Of a DNA stretch of 60,000 nucleotides, positions 48,882-58,383 are shown piece after piece; position 1 is the first letter of the stretch, and the number at the start of each line of letters is the position of its first letter. The DNA is from Bolinopsis microptera (Eukaryota > Ctenophora > Tentaculata > Lobata > Bolinopsidae), in NCBI RefSeq assembly GCF_026151205.1, contig NC_087072.1, forward strand, positions 8,110,084-8,170,083, written 5' to 3'. The notes beneath the pieces are model-generated. The model had not been told where the DNA came from, ran no database searches, and was given only the letters and a program-made list of their open reading frames with translations. The translations under genes were made by a program, and so were the position numbers.

Positions 48882-49837
48882 TAGCAATGGCCAATTGGCT
48901 GACTATAAGGTCATGGCCTGAACAAACAATTTTTTTAAATAGTCAAGTGATGCTAAAGCAGAGCACAAATGTGTAATATGTTAATAGATTTAAAAAACTG
49001 ATTCATGTGATGCATTACGCAGAGCACAGATAAAAATACTGATTCAATGATTAAAATTATAGCTGTGAGTGTCAATAAATTACTGTGTCATAAAAAAAGG
49101 AACGATGTACACGTGATCTGAGATACCAATATCTCAATATCAAAAGGATAGTGTCTAGAAACACTCATAGTCCATGGTGGCAGGTATCAAGTTAAACGAA
49201 GTTACACTGACTGGCAATGTATACGATTGCCGTCTCCCTCTCTCAACCCTGACCGCTATCAGGGTGCTCCTGAGGATTGAGAATCTAATCCTGGTGCGCA
49301 TGTAACACATAATAGCCGCATAGTCTTCTCCTCTCTTCTGGGATAGTTTTTCAGCGAGTCTCTTGTGGTATCTTGTGGCTTGTGGACCCCATCCGCCATT
49401 TGCCCTTCACACTTTGTTTCTGTCTAGTTCTAATGTACCGTCACAATAATGACTTTAATATATAATACAACTTGTCGTCAATTTATCGATTTATTTACGT
49501 CTTAAATAACTTTGTTATTATTAGTTATTTCAATCAACATAAAATATCAATGCGTGACTTAGCATAACGCTGCTTTATGAGTAAATACTTCATGATTACA
49601 TTATTCAAATGATGAACATGTTAACCACCTCCAGTACATTAAAAAACTAGTACCTAAGATGGTTAAAAGAAATGGAACAGTAAATCGTAGAAAACATAAG
49701 CAGCAAATAGATTCCTCTGAAGATGATTAACACACTAACTTATTACACATTTGTGCTATGCTTTAGCATCACTTGACTATTTAAAAAAATTGTTTGTTCA
49801 GGCCATGACCTTATAGTCAGCCAATTGGCCATTGCTA
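48882..49837. mobile_element. Fold-back element with ~100-bp inverted arms
   Basis: 48882-48981 (TAGCAATGGCCAATTGGCTG onward) is the reverse complement of about 49737-49837 with only two or three differences. The 750-base interior includes a transposon protein tail on the minus strand. Arms this long and this similar around foreign coding debris fit a fold-back or composite element. No flanking duplication is certain. Confidence 0.7.
49155..49406 (-). pseudogene. C-terminal fragment of an unidentified transposon protein
   Basis: The minus strand reads GGWGPQATRYHKRLAEKLSQ, then EDYAAIMCYMRTRIRFSILR, then STLIAVRVERG and a stop about 30 residues later. A second fragment with the same pattern (RYSEAMTFIRKRIRFDLLRTTIIALRGERG in pieces) is at 57704-57949. 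The shared core is Y-x3-M-x3-R-x-RIRF-x2-LR-x4-IA-x-R-x-ERG. I recall similar tails in repetitive invertebrate proteins but cannot name the element class. An in-frame stop upstream shows it is a fragment. Confidence 0.6.
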
Positions 49838-50820
49838 AAATTGAATGTAATTTATTCAATATTTTAATTTGAATAATCAAATAATGTTGTGACTGATTAA
49901 CACAAGGTTATTTAACAGCTTCTGTTGCTACTTTACTACGAACTATCGTATATGTTTCAAGAACCTTACATTCCTTTAATGCACGTGGGAGAGCACAACA
50001 CAAACAAATGTTGAGCCACCAACCTACTTGTACTTGTGTGCTTCAACTAGAAGTAGAACCAGGTTAAACTATTAGAACCATGTTAAAACATTACAAGCTA
50101 TCAAAGCCACCACTACACATCTAGTCTCTTCTGGTTGAAGTCTTTTTATTTCTTTTTTGCAAACAGTCGAAGGAGGCTGGATAAATTATGATATCAATAA
50201 TTTGAGGTATTTGATGGGGGTTAACAAAACAGGATGGAGTTGATACGAATAAACAGGGTTCCTCTATACGTACAGCTCAAATAAGTGCCCAGTGGTCACG
50301 AATCATTAACACATAATCGAATTTACTGCCTGCAGAAAGACTCCTAATTTAAGGTGCCAGACGCTTCAGTACAGAATCACTGTAAATTGTAACGATTTAC
50401 GTTAGTATGTAGTCGCATGGAGCAATTCTTACATCTGTCACGGGAGGTATGCTGGGAATTTTGTGCTATCCTCTACAGCAGATAGTGGAGAAATCCGTAA
50501 TTAACGGTTGCATGAGGATGAACAGGGAAACAGCCACTAGATTTAAAATCTTTAAATGTCCTATTATGTACTATGATATGTGTTTGCACTACTTGTGAGA
50601 GTTCCAAGGCATTCTTTGATTTATCACATTTGACAAATATATCAGAAACGAAATTGATGTCTCTCATACATCACGAGCACACCAACTCACAACTGTGATC
50701 AACAATTTAAGATATTAACTTAAATATGATAAATTCTTGGAGAACTACTGAACGACGCTCGATTTTCATGACGATCTTCTGGTTGACTGTTTTAACAAGT
50801 GCGCGGCGTGAATATCGTTG
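49838..50820. other. Spacer left of the large transposon
   Basis: AT-rich, no supported exon. The last four bases before the transposon (GTGA, 50821-50824) form its candidate target duplication. Confidence 0.4.
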
Positions 50821-50867
50821 GTGACACAGTGGAAAATGTTGGGATTTTAATTTCGCAGAAAACGATT

Positions 50868-51015
50868 AAAAAATAATCGTACGATTATCGACGATAATCG
50901 TCGCGCGCGCATTAAACGCACGATAATCGTCTAATCTGACGATAATCGTCATATTTGGCGAATAACGCTATTTCACGACGTTTATTAGGCGATAATGAGC
51001 GATATCACGATAATC
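50868..51015. repeat. Left subterminal ATAATCGT palindrome array
   Basis: ATAATCGT or its inverse ACGATTAT occurs repeatedly: at 50872, 50881, 50893, 50922, 50941 and, weaker, at 50990-51013. Some lie back to back (CGATTATCGACGATAATCG). Arrays like this at transposon ends usually bind the transposase. Confidence 0.8.
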
Positions 51016-51844
51016 ACACAATAAAACATGGAAATAAAATGTATTTGTTATTTCATGTAACGAAGGAAGTATTTCGGTTATGCTTCAATATGGAAATCAG
51101 AAATCGGATTCATATTTACAGTCTACTGGTAGTGGTAATGTACCGCAAGCTTCGTAATCGTAGTGAACGCAAAACGAATGAAATTGAAAATGTCATGTTT
51201 CACAATGAAATTTGATACTATAATTTATTGTTATTGATAAGATTAGTTGCATATATGATATAAGACAGCGGTAGTGAATATGAAATATTTATCATCTATC
51301 TAAGTTTGGCACGCAGCGCGCGGGCCGGTATCTTTTAAATAATGTATAATATGTAGTTTCCTAGTGTAATGTTTAACCCGAGAAGTAATTGCCACAGTGA
51401 AACATTAGATTTTATAAAATTAGATTATTTATTTTAACTATTGTGTTTAGTGAAAAATTTTTAGCGATCATTGAAAATATTTGTCAAATTAAATTTCAAT
51501 TAATGTCTAAGCGGCGCGCCAGAGCGTTATTCTGAGCCGCGCACCAAAACAGATTTTAATGGACTTAGAATTCATAATACGAATCGAGCGTCTGTAATGT
51601 CGTTCGAGACAGATACGCTCTCCTTGGTAACGAGCCAAGTCTATTGTTTACATTTTGTACGTGATAAATCTGATCGGGCCTTGTGATAGGAATTTTGTAG
51701 TCTGCAGTCAGAACTTTAATGACGATTATTTAGATACATGAAATTGTGTAATTTGCAATCATAACTGTTTTGACTTTTGAACCACGCAAATAAATTACTC
51801 TTGGTAATCAGTAAAAGTAATAACACATTCACAATAGAACTAAA

Positions 51845-53178
51845 ATGGATAATTCGAGACTGGTAATGTTCGCCGGGCTTACAGAGACGAATCAGCTGAA
51901 GCCCCTGGGCTCAAATGAGCTCAGGGGGAAATGCTGGCAGTGAGTTATCTTACCTCAATTATGAATATTCAAACATATCATCAACAAATTTCATTTTGAA
52001 CAACACTTTAATAAAAAGATTTTATCCGTTGAGAAACTAATAATCACTAATTCAATCCGATTTTATTGAATCATAATTTCAGACACTTTCGAGCACGGTA
52101 CCCCGGGCTGAAGGAGACAGCGATCAGGCAGGCCATCGCCAAGTTCTGCTATATCGAGGGTAAGAAATTACATAATGAGTTTGGCTCTAACACACTTGAT
52201 TAATTTTGTAGATCAAATTAATGTATGGTAATCTACCAAGTCAATACGTTATATTTGAGCTTGATTCGGTGACTTGAGAAACTGCCCATAAGACAAAATA
52301 TTGCAGAGAGTGCTGTTACCCCAGCACAATGCCGGGAGGTGCGGCTGCGGATGAAAAAATACGCAGCCGACGAGAAACACCGGCTGAAGAGAAGAAAGCT
52401 GGATCAGGAGCCGCAGCAGAGCACCAGCTCAGGGACCCAAACGGATCCCATACACGCTCTGTCTTGTAAGGTGAGGTCTCGTTTCTCAATTACCACCACA
52501 TATTTGGTATTATACTTATTCTAACTGCCACGTATTTTCCTCATAATTGTGATGACTACATCCACCAACTTCTAATTAGGATTGCGAGACCGCCTCAATG
52601 AGGCATCAAGTAGAGTTGCATCAGGCTAAGCTGGCGGAAATGAGGACCGAGCTGCTGCTGCGGGAGTGCAGCTCACCAGTTCAGTCCCAAGTGGCTGAAA
52701 GGAGGTAAGACTGATTGATAATATTTCTACATGTTCCATCTCATGTTTTCTCATCTCTTTTCATACTCATTGGGAAGAATTCACCCGACAGTTAAATCTT
52801 GATTTGTAACTTTATTTCAGTACGGCGGTGATATTTACACCACAGCGGGAGTTTGCTAGCTCCTCGGCCCTCCCGACTCACGAGGTCAGACCGTCACCGA
52901 GGTCGAGAGTCGCCTCACAAGCCTCGTACGCCTCAAGGTGAGAAGTCATTATAAGAAACTTTTTGCGTTTTGTTTCTAGATGTTTGAGCAAGTAAGAATG
53001 ATGATTAACAAGAGCGCAATGCACACTTTCTGCTATCATTTAACAACTGATTTTCACTTTCAGTGCGAGCGATTGTTTTGGACCCGAGTCCATTATTGAG
53101 AGCCGGGTGAGACAGGCGGCCCAGAAAAGGGCTAGAGATTCAGCCAAGAAAACTTTCAGTTTCAAAGATTTTAGATAG
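51845..53178 (+). CDS. Transposon-borne gene 1: basic coiled-coil protein, 230 aa
   Basis: Six exons: 51845-51939, 52083-52159, 52307-52470, 52580-52704, 52821-52937 and 53064-53178. All borders are GT-AG with consistent phases and a TAG stop. Residues about 25-60 (NELRGKCWQHFRARYPGLKE, then AIRQAIAKFCYIEE) look like a small helical DNA-binding unit. A very basic helix follows (RLRMKKYAADEKHRLKRRK, likely nuclear localisation), then a Gln/Ser/Thr linker. Next is an amphipathic helix (VELHQAKLAEMRTELLLREC), a Ser/Pro/Arg region and a basic tail ending FSFKDFR. I do not recognise the family. Its place inside the inverted ends suggests an accessory transposition protein, for instance an end-binding factor; this is inference. 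Intact reading frame and splice sites suggest recent function. Confidence 0.7.
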
Positions 53179-53304
53179 ATTTATTGTGTTCTCTGAGAAG
53201 ATTTATCATCATTTTGCAATTAAACTTTCAACTAAACTTGTAATTAAACTTTCAACTAAACTTTTCACTGAACTTGTAACTATGAATCGATGTATAATGT
53301 ATAA

Positions 53305-53716
53305 GGTCATTGTAAAGTTTGCTTTGCCCAAATTTGACTGCCAAAATTGATACAATTTGACCGGTTGAGCTATTTAGTGAGCTAGCATTGTTAATATTTC
53401 ACCCAGATGGAATTTTATGATTTGGCAGTGAAAATATTTTGCAATTAACGTCCAGGATCTATTTGTTAAATGGCGATCAAAATAGTCAAAAAGCATAGAT
53501 TTTATTGGGGAGCTCCACACTTTTTTGCTCCACGTCGAAAAGCAGGTCATAACTTTTGCTCCACATGAGATAGAAACTTCATTCCAAAGAATTCAGAAAA
53601 TTCGGAATCTTCAGATGAAAATGATATCAGAAAGGATTAAATTGCTCTTTATCAACCTGCTCAAAAATTTAAATCAAAAAGTTAGCAAAATGGGCAAAGC
53701 AAACTTTACAATGACC
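53305..53716. mobile_element. Nested MITE inside the large transposon
   Basis: The left end GGTCATTGTAAAGTTTGCTT (continuing TGCCCA) is the exact inverse of the right end. ATAATGTAT occurs on both outer sides (53294-53302 and 53717-53725), a candidate 9-bp target duplication with two extra bases at the left. A 9-bp duplication would fit Mutator-like elements. The flanks are low in complexity, so the duplication is not beyond doubt. The 412-bp interior has no credible gene. Confidence 0.65.
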
Positions 53717-54079
53717 ATAATGTATCTAATGTGTAATGTATTTAATGTATAGTGTAATGTAAAAAGTGACAGATAAATACCCAGAACTTGCAGGCAGTTT
53801 TCACGCTCATTGATAATCAGAACTGAATTTTACAACATATTAACATCTAATTTCCCTGAACTGCAATGTATTTATCTGTCAAAGCCCCAAACGGTCTATC
53901 AGCCTCCACGCGGCTTGGGGTGGGTGGTGTATTGATGTATTTCTGTAATTATCGTACACTAGCGAATGATTCCAAAAAAAGTATTTTCATTTGTCTTCGG
54001 AAGTTACTTAACTCTTGTTGCATGAAACTTAGAGGCACAGTAATCAAATTCAAGTAAAATTCATATTTTAGATCGTATC

Positions 54080-55624
54080 ATGAAACAGTGCCCTTGCGTT
54101 GTCTGCAATGGTGAGAAAAGAACTGAACGTACCATAAAGGAGCATCTGGTCGAGTATGGACATTCAAAGAAAACTTTGCTGACAGATTTTCTCGAGCATT
54201 CGACACCAGATGACAAATTGTTCCACTATGCATTGAGGTAATTTAGCATTAGTAAATCGTCACAGAGATAAGTCAAACAAAGTTTAAAATAAACTCCATG
54301 GCAGTAAGTTGAGCAGATAATTCATCCATTTAACACAACAGGAAAATGCTGGAGAAGAGTTTCTCACAAGGAACAATCGTCGAAGTGAAAGGTTTACCGG
54401 GTAAACCCCTAGTGATTACTTCGATAATCAAGCCTCAGAAAAATATAGCTACACCTGCAGACAGCACGAAGAGGAAACACGCTAAAGTGTTCAAGGATAT
54501 CGTAGAGAGCCAGGTATCTATCCTAAATAGTGTTATCAGGTTATTTTTAATCTGTAATAATGTGCAGACCAGATTGCTTATTGATCAACCAGAAATGGTG
54601 ATGGTGGTGAAATAAATAATGGATGCACTGTTTGCAGGCTGAATCAAGTTGTTCGAAATGTCCCGAACATGAGATCGATATGGTAACGAAACGAATTAGA
54701 ACAGCTCAGATAAATTCGTTATCAAAAGAAGAACGTCAATACATCAGTGCCTCTACTGGAGTAAAGAGTATAGAACCAATTGACGCTCTTCATGTTGCCA
54801 TGTTCAAAGCAGAGTGTGAGTGCCTGAGTTTAAATTCTAACTGTTGATATAAAACATAGATATGAATACCGATCTAACATATCATGAGTAAGGCAGATTC
54901 TCATATTGATAAACTTTCCAGCGAACACGGGGACATCCAATGTTCGTAACAATCTGCGACCTATGCTGAAGAAATTTGATATCAAATTAGAATCAGAGAA
55001 AGAGATAAAAGTCGAGAGATATCTTTTTAGAGGAGTACAGGAAATTTGGACAGTCATCGTCTATCAAGGTATTGTTGTAGCTTGTAGCGAAACTGGCATT
55101 CTTCCAACTCCCAAGATAGCCTGCAACAATTTAGGATTCGTGCTTAAGTCTGATATTGGAAAATTCTAGTCTGATTAATTGTAGTAATTCTCCAGCATCG
55201 TTTTCTTAACAACCTTTCAATTTAACTAGATCCACATGCTCGAGGATCACTTTGTCGACCAGATCATACTGTGGGGGATGTTATCGGGCTCATTTAACGA
55301 GCAAGGAGGAGAGAGCTGTCATTCCCTTTTCAAGCGACATGAACACCTGACTAGTACGAAAATCAGCTAATTTGAGACAGTTTGATCAACTCATTTGGAG
55401 ACAGAAGTTTAAGTCAACTCGTTATTAGCATTAATCACGTTTAAAGTGTACAAATAATCTCTTTCCCCCTTTCAATTTTCATGCTAGACAGTCACTATAC
55501 AGTAGAATCTTAACAGCGACCATTTTCAGATCACATTCGCAACGAAGAGGAAAGAGTGACTAAGAAATGTGAAATAGCCACCAGGAAATATCTCCTTAAA
55601 CTTAAATCACGGCAAAAGTCATGA
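54080..55624 (+). pseudogene. Transposon-borne gene 2: transposase-like, frameshifted
   Basis: Exons: A 54080-54238, B 54342-54513, C 54638-54815, D 54922 to a TAG at 55167, E 55230-55353, F 55530-55624 ending TGA. Exon A starts MKQCPCVVCNGEKRTERTIKEH with a C-x-C-x2-C...H cluster. Within exon A, near 54175, the frame changes by one base, so either this copy is damaged or a 76-base intron (54111-54186) is removed. B and C encode basic/Ser segments with a second SCSKCPEH Cys/His pair. E carries HMLEDHFVDQ and FNEQGGESCHSLF, like the EDH...GEQGAES.H motif near the C-terminus of several large animal transposases (recalled, not searched). F ends in a Lys/Arg tail. The D-to-E junction is unresolved, and a catalytic core of full length is not visible, suggesting an internal deletion. 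Confidence 0.6.
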
Positions 55625-56270
55625 GCGGACACTATTATGATATTTGAAACACATCTTTCGGAAAACGCTGCCTATTCATTATTCTACTAAAAAGTTTTTG
55701 TAAGCAGCGACTGCAACAAGATTCGCGCACGCGCGTTTTTATCGCCGCGCGAAGCTTTTAAAATTTTGATTACGTGTCAAGAGTGTGCGATTAACACAAT
55801 GCTAGACCTGTACGAAACCTTATTGAAGCTCTTAAACAGATTAACGTGCAGTTGTCAAGCATAATTCCGAGTTTTCCGGTCAAAAATGGATTCAAAACGA
55901 CTGAATAGTGAAAATAGTTTCACTGAAACTCGTTTATTCAGCAAACATGGAGAATAACGCTCCTTACAGCTCGATGCATTGTTTTAAGTGACTTTCAGGT
56001 ATTTGAAACTGAGATGCTAGCAAGTCAGCTTCATTCTGACCCATTGATGAGGCATCAAATACTAAATAATGGTAAAGAGAAACGATCCTCCCAAAACCTA
56101 GTTTTAGAACCTACTTAGATGTCAGACTTGGGTGAACCATGTAGCTGTTAAGATATATCAACTTATTTGATATGTGCACGCTTTCTACATGAGTTACTGA
56201 TCATACTCAAATCACAACCACCATGCAAATAAGCAGATAGCATACTAGGAGTTTTATCCTCGATGGGCGA

Positions 56271-56452
56271 GCAATAATTGGACGTTTCTCGTCATTCTGA
56301 CGTTTATCGTACGATAGAGAGGCGAGAAACGATTATCGTGCGAATATCGACGATAATCGTCGGGATGTATAATAATTGCGCGCAGCAGACGATTATCGTC
56401 GAATATCGTCAAACTGCACGATTAACGTACGATTATTGTGCGCGACTAAAAT
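56271..56452. repeat. Right subterminal ATAATCGT palindrome array
   Basis: CGATTATCG or CGATAATCG units recur between about 56328 and 56440, including GACGATAATCGTCG at 56348, ACGATTATCGTCGAATATCG at 56390 and TAACGTACGATTATTG nearest the end. A related TTTATCGTACGATAG lies at about 56301. It mirrors the left array. Confidence 0.8.
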
Positions 56453-56570
56453 CTGCGAAATGGCCCATATTTTCCACTGTGGTGATTGCTAAACCAGTAT
56501 AGCCTTGCGCGCACTCAAAGGATTTTACTTTACTTGTAAGACTAAAACGGTCAAAAATAAGCAACCATTA

Positions 56571-56656
56571 ACTTACTGGGCCGCGCTCAGCCTGTCATTT
56601 CGCCAAATCATTATTATGTTTATGAACATAATAGCCTGAGGTCCCCAGGTAATGTT
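56571..56656 (-). repeat. Small dispersed element R2, copy 2, inverted
   Basis: Inverse match to the core at 12379-12485: GCGCTCAGCCTGTCATTTCG, then TTTATGAACATAATAGCCTG and AGGTCCCCAGGTAA. It lies 90 bases outside the large transposon. Confidence 0.65.
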
Positions 56657-57072
56657 GGACGTGACATTTTGCAGTTTCTCTACTCCGCGCATATTCCACA
56701 TTTGTTTTAGTAATTCTTTTACAATACATACAACATAAAATATCGCAAACAAGCAAGCTATTAATAATTTGTGGTCATGCGTTTCGTGATCTTACAGTGT
56801 TTTGCAAATAATATTACAGGAAAGTAATTAAATTTTTGAAATGTGGTGGTTATTTGGAATTTGTAGGTTTATAACCTATCAAGACGCGCGCTAAGTTGAA
56901 CTCGTCGACGGTCTAATATTTGAAACAAATATTTTACGAGTATCACCTGTTAATTTGGAATCTGCTTTCAGTCTCGATACTCCTATTTTTAATAATGGTT
57001 CAGACTCAGTAAAAATGTATTTGATTAAAATTCCTACTACGTAAGAGCATTTACTAAATTACGTTGTACTTA

Positions 57073-57150
57073 CTTAGGGACCCAAGCCTACAATGTTCAT
57101 AAACACGAATAAAGATTAGGCGGAATGACAGGTTGAACGCCGCTTAATAA
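57073..57150 (+). repeat. Small dispersed element R2, copy 3
   Basis: Matches R2 in direct orientation with more substitutions: GGGACCCAAGCCTACAATGT, then TAGGCGGAATGACAGGTTGA and CGCCGCTTAATA. Confidence 0.6.
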
Positions 57151-57703
57151 TATTAACATTGTACATGAGTTCACAAAACAATCAATACATATTAGGTTAT
57201 ATTAAGTTTAACTTGATAAAACGTTTTTTAGCAAGTTGAACTTAACTTGTCGAAGGTCTTCAATATTTGAAACAACTATTTTCCAAGAACCACCTCACGC
57301 GTGTTAATATAGGTACTGTCATTCCTTAGAGCAATTACAGTGATTCATTTCCGGGGAGACAGAGGGGCGAGAAAGAACTTTGTGGATATTGTATAGAGAG
57401 TCTAGATATAGTGAGTCTTTGACATACGTTGCATGCCACTTTTCGCGCGCGAAGCGCGCGCCGCCGAAGGCGAAACATGTATCAAGTGAGTCTAGATTTG
57501 AACTTGGAGCCACAAGTGACAAGGCCAAGGGTGGATTTCAAATGTCAAATGTTTCTGCCAGTATTTTAGTCGGGGGAATATAATGAATTTTTTATCAAAA
57601 TAAAATTGATAAGGCAAACATGCTATTAACAAGCTGAGTATAAACCTATTCACACCATTCTGCATTTGGAGAATTCACTTATTAGATGCTTCTACACAGC
57701 TAA
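57151..57703. other. Spacer with a GC-rich hairpin
   Basis: No gene. CGCGCGCGAAGCGCGCGCCG at about 57444-57463 forms a short strong hairpin in otherwise AT-rich sequence. Confidence 0.4.
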
Positions 57704-57949
57704 GTGTTGAATATAAATCATCACTGCAACAATCAGTTCAGGCATTTATCCAACAAACACTTCCTGAGCATTTGTTGTATAGGAATTTCTAGAAAATCAG
57801 GCCAAAGATACAGTGAAGCGATGACTTTTATCAGGAAAAGAATAAGATTTGACTTATTAAGAACGACAATTATTGCTCTTAGAGGAGAAAGAGGGATAAA
57901 AAAGTCAATGAAACAAGAAATTTTCAATGAAACAAAAGGGTTTTTATAA
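57704..57949 (+). pseudogene. Second copy of the unidentified transposon-protein tail
   Basis: From about codon 25 the frame reads GISRKSGQRYSEAMTFIRKR, then IRFDLLRTTIIALRGERG and IKK. It parallels the fragment at 49155-49406, which stands in the opposite orientation on the other side of the large transposon. Upstream residues do not match, so only the tail is preserved. TTGTTGTATAGGAAT at 57773 recurs at 58036. Confidence 0.6.
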
Positions 57950-58283
57950 AATTTTCTAAGCATTTTATTGAATTTTTATATAGAATTTTTATATAGGGTT
58001 ATCGTTATATTATGTGTATATTGTTTGAAAAAATTTGTTGTATAGGAATGTTTATCAAGTAAAGGTTCAAATCGCACCATGCACTACTACTTGTTTTGGC
58101 TCTTCGGTATCCCCTGATTGGTAATATTCACGTTATGAGCAAATAAAATCACTGTCTTAGTCTTAAAAGTTAAAGTAGAGAAAAAGTTAGTTACATTGAA
58201 AATGTTCCTAACTATTGTAACATTTTTTCAGCACCAAATGTTTAGCATTATTGCTCTCACTATGTGGTTTATTTGATAGCGTA

Positions 58284-58300
58284 ATAATAATAATAATAAA
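58284..58300. repeat. (TAA)n microsatellite
   Basis: Five to six TAA triplets shortly before the retrotransposon frame begins. Confidence 0.8.
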
Positions 58301-58383
58301 TCAATCATATTTTTATACAGCACCAAAAGGTTTTGAAAATAATTAATATTTAACCCCTATGCTCAGCTGAAAATGATACTTAA

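Larger units (their letters stand above)
50825..56481 (+). mobile_element. Large DNA transposon carrying two intron-containing genes
   Basis: 5657 bp. The left end CACAGTGGAAAATGTTGGG and the inverted right end CACAGTGGAAAATATGGG match. Further inside both share TTTCGCAGA and ATAATCGTACG. GTGA flanks both sides exactly (50821-50824 and 56482-56485). If the ends are instead taken as CAGTGG, the flanks are TGGTGACA and TGGTGATT (6 of 8). Subterminal arrays of ATAATCGT occur at both ends. Two genes, both on the plus strand, lie at 51845-53178 and 54080-55624, with a nested MITE between. The superfamily is uncertain. The second gene has transposase-like features but a frameshift, so this copy may no longer be autonomous. 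Confidence 0.75.

Noticed and set aside
50825-56481. RAG/Transib identity suggested by the CACAGTG ends
   Set aside because: No RAG1-like catalytic core, no nonamer-like motif and no exact 5-bp duplication; reported only as an end-sequence resemblance.
58056-58080. tRNA T-arm-like GGTTCAAATCGCACC
   Set aside because: No matching acceptor stem, anticodon arm or A box is found upstream.
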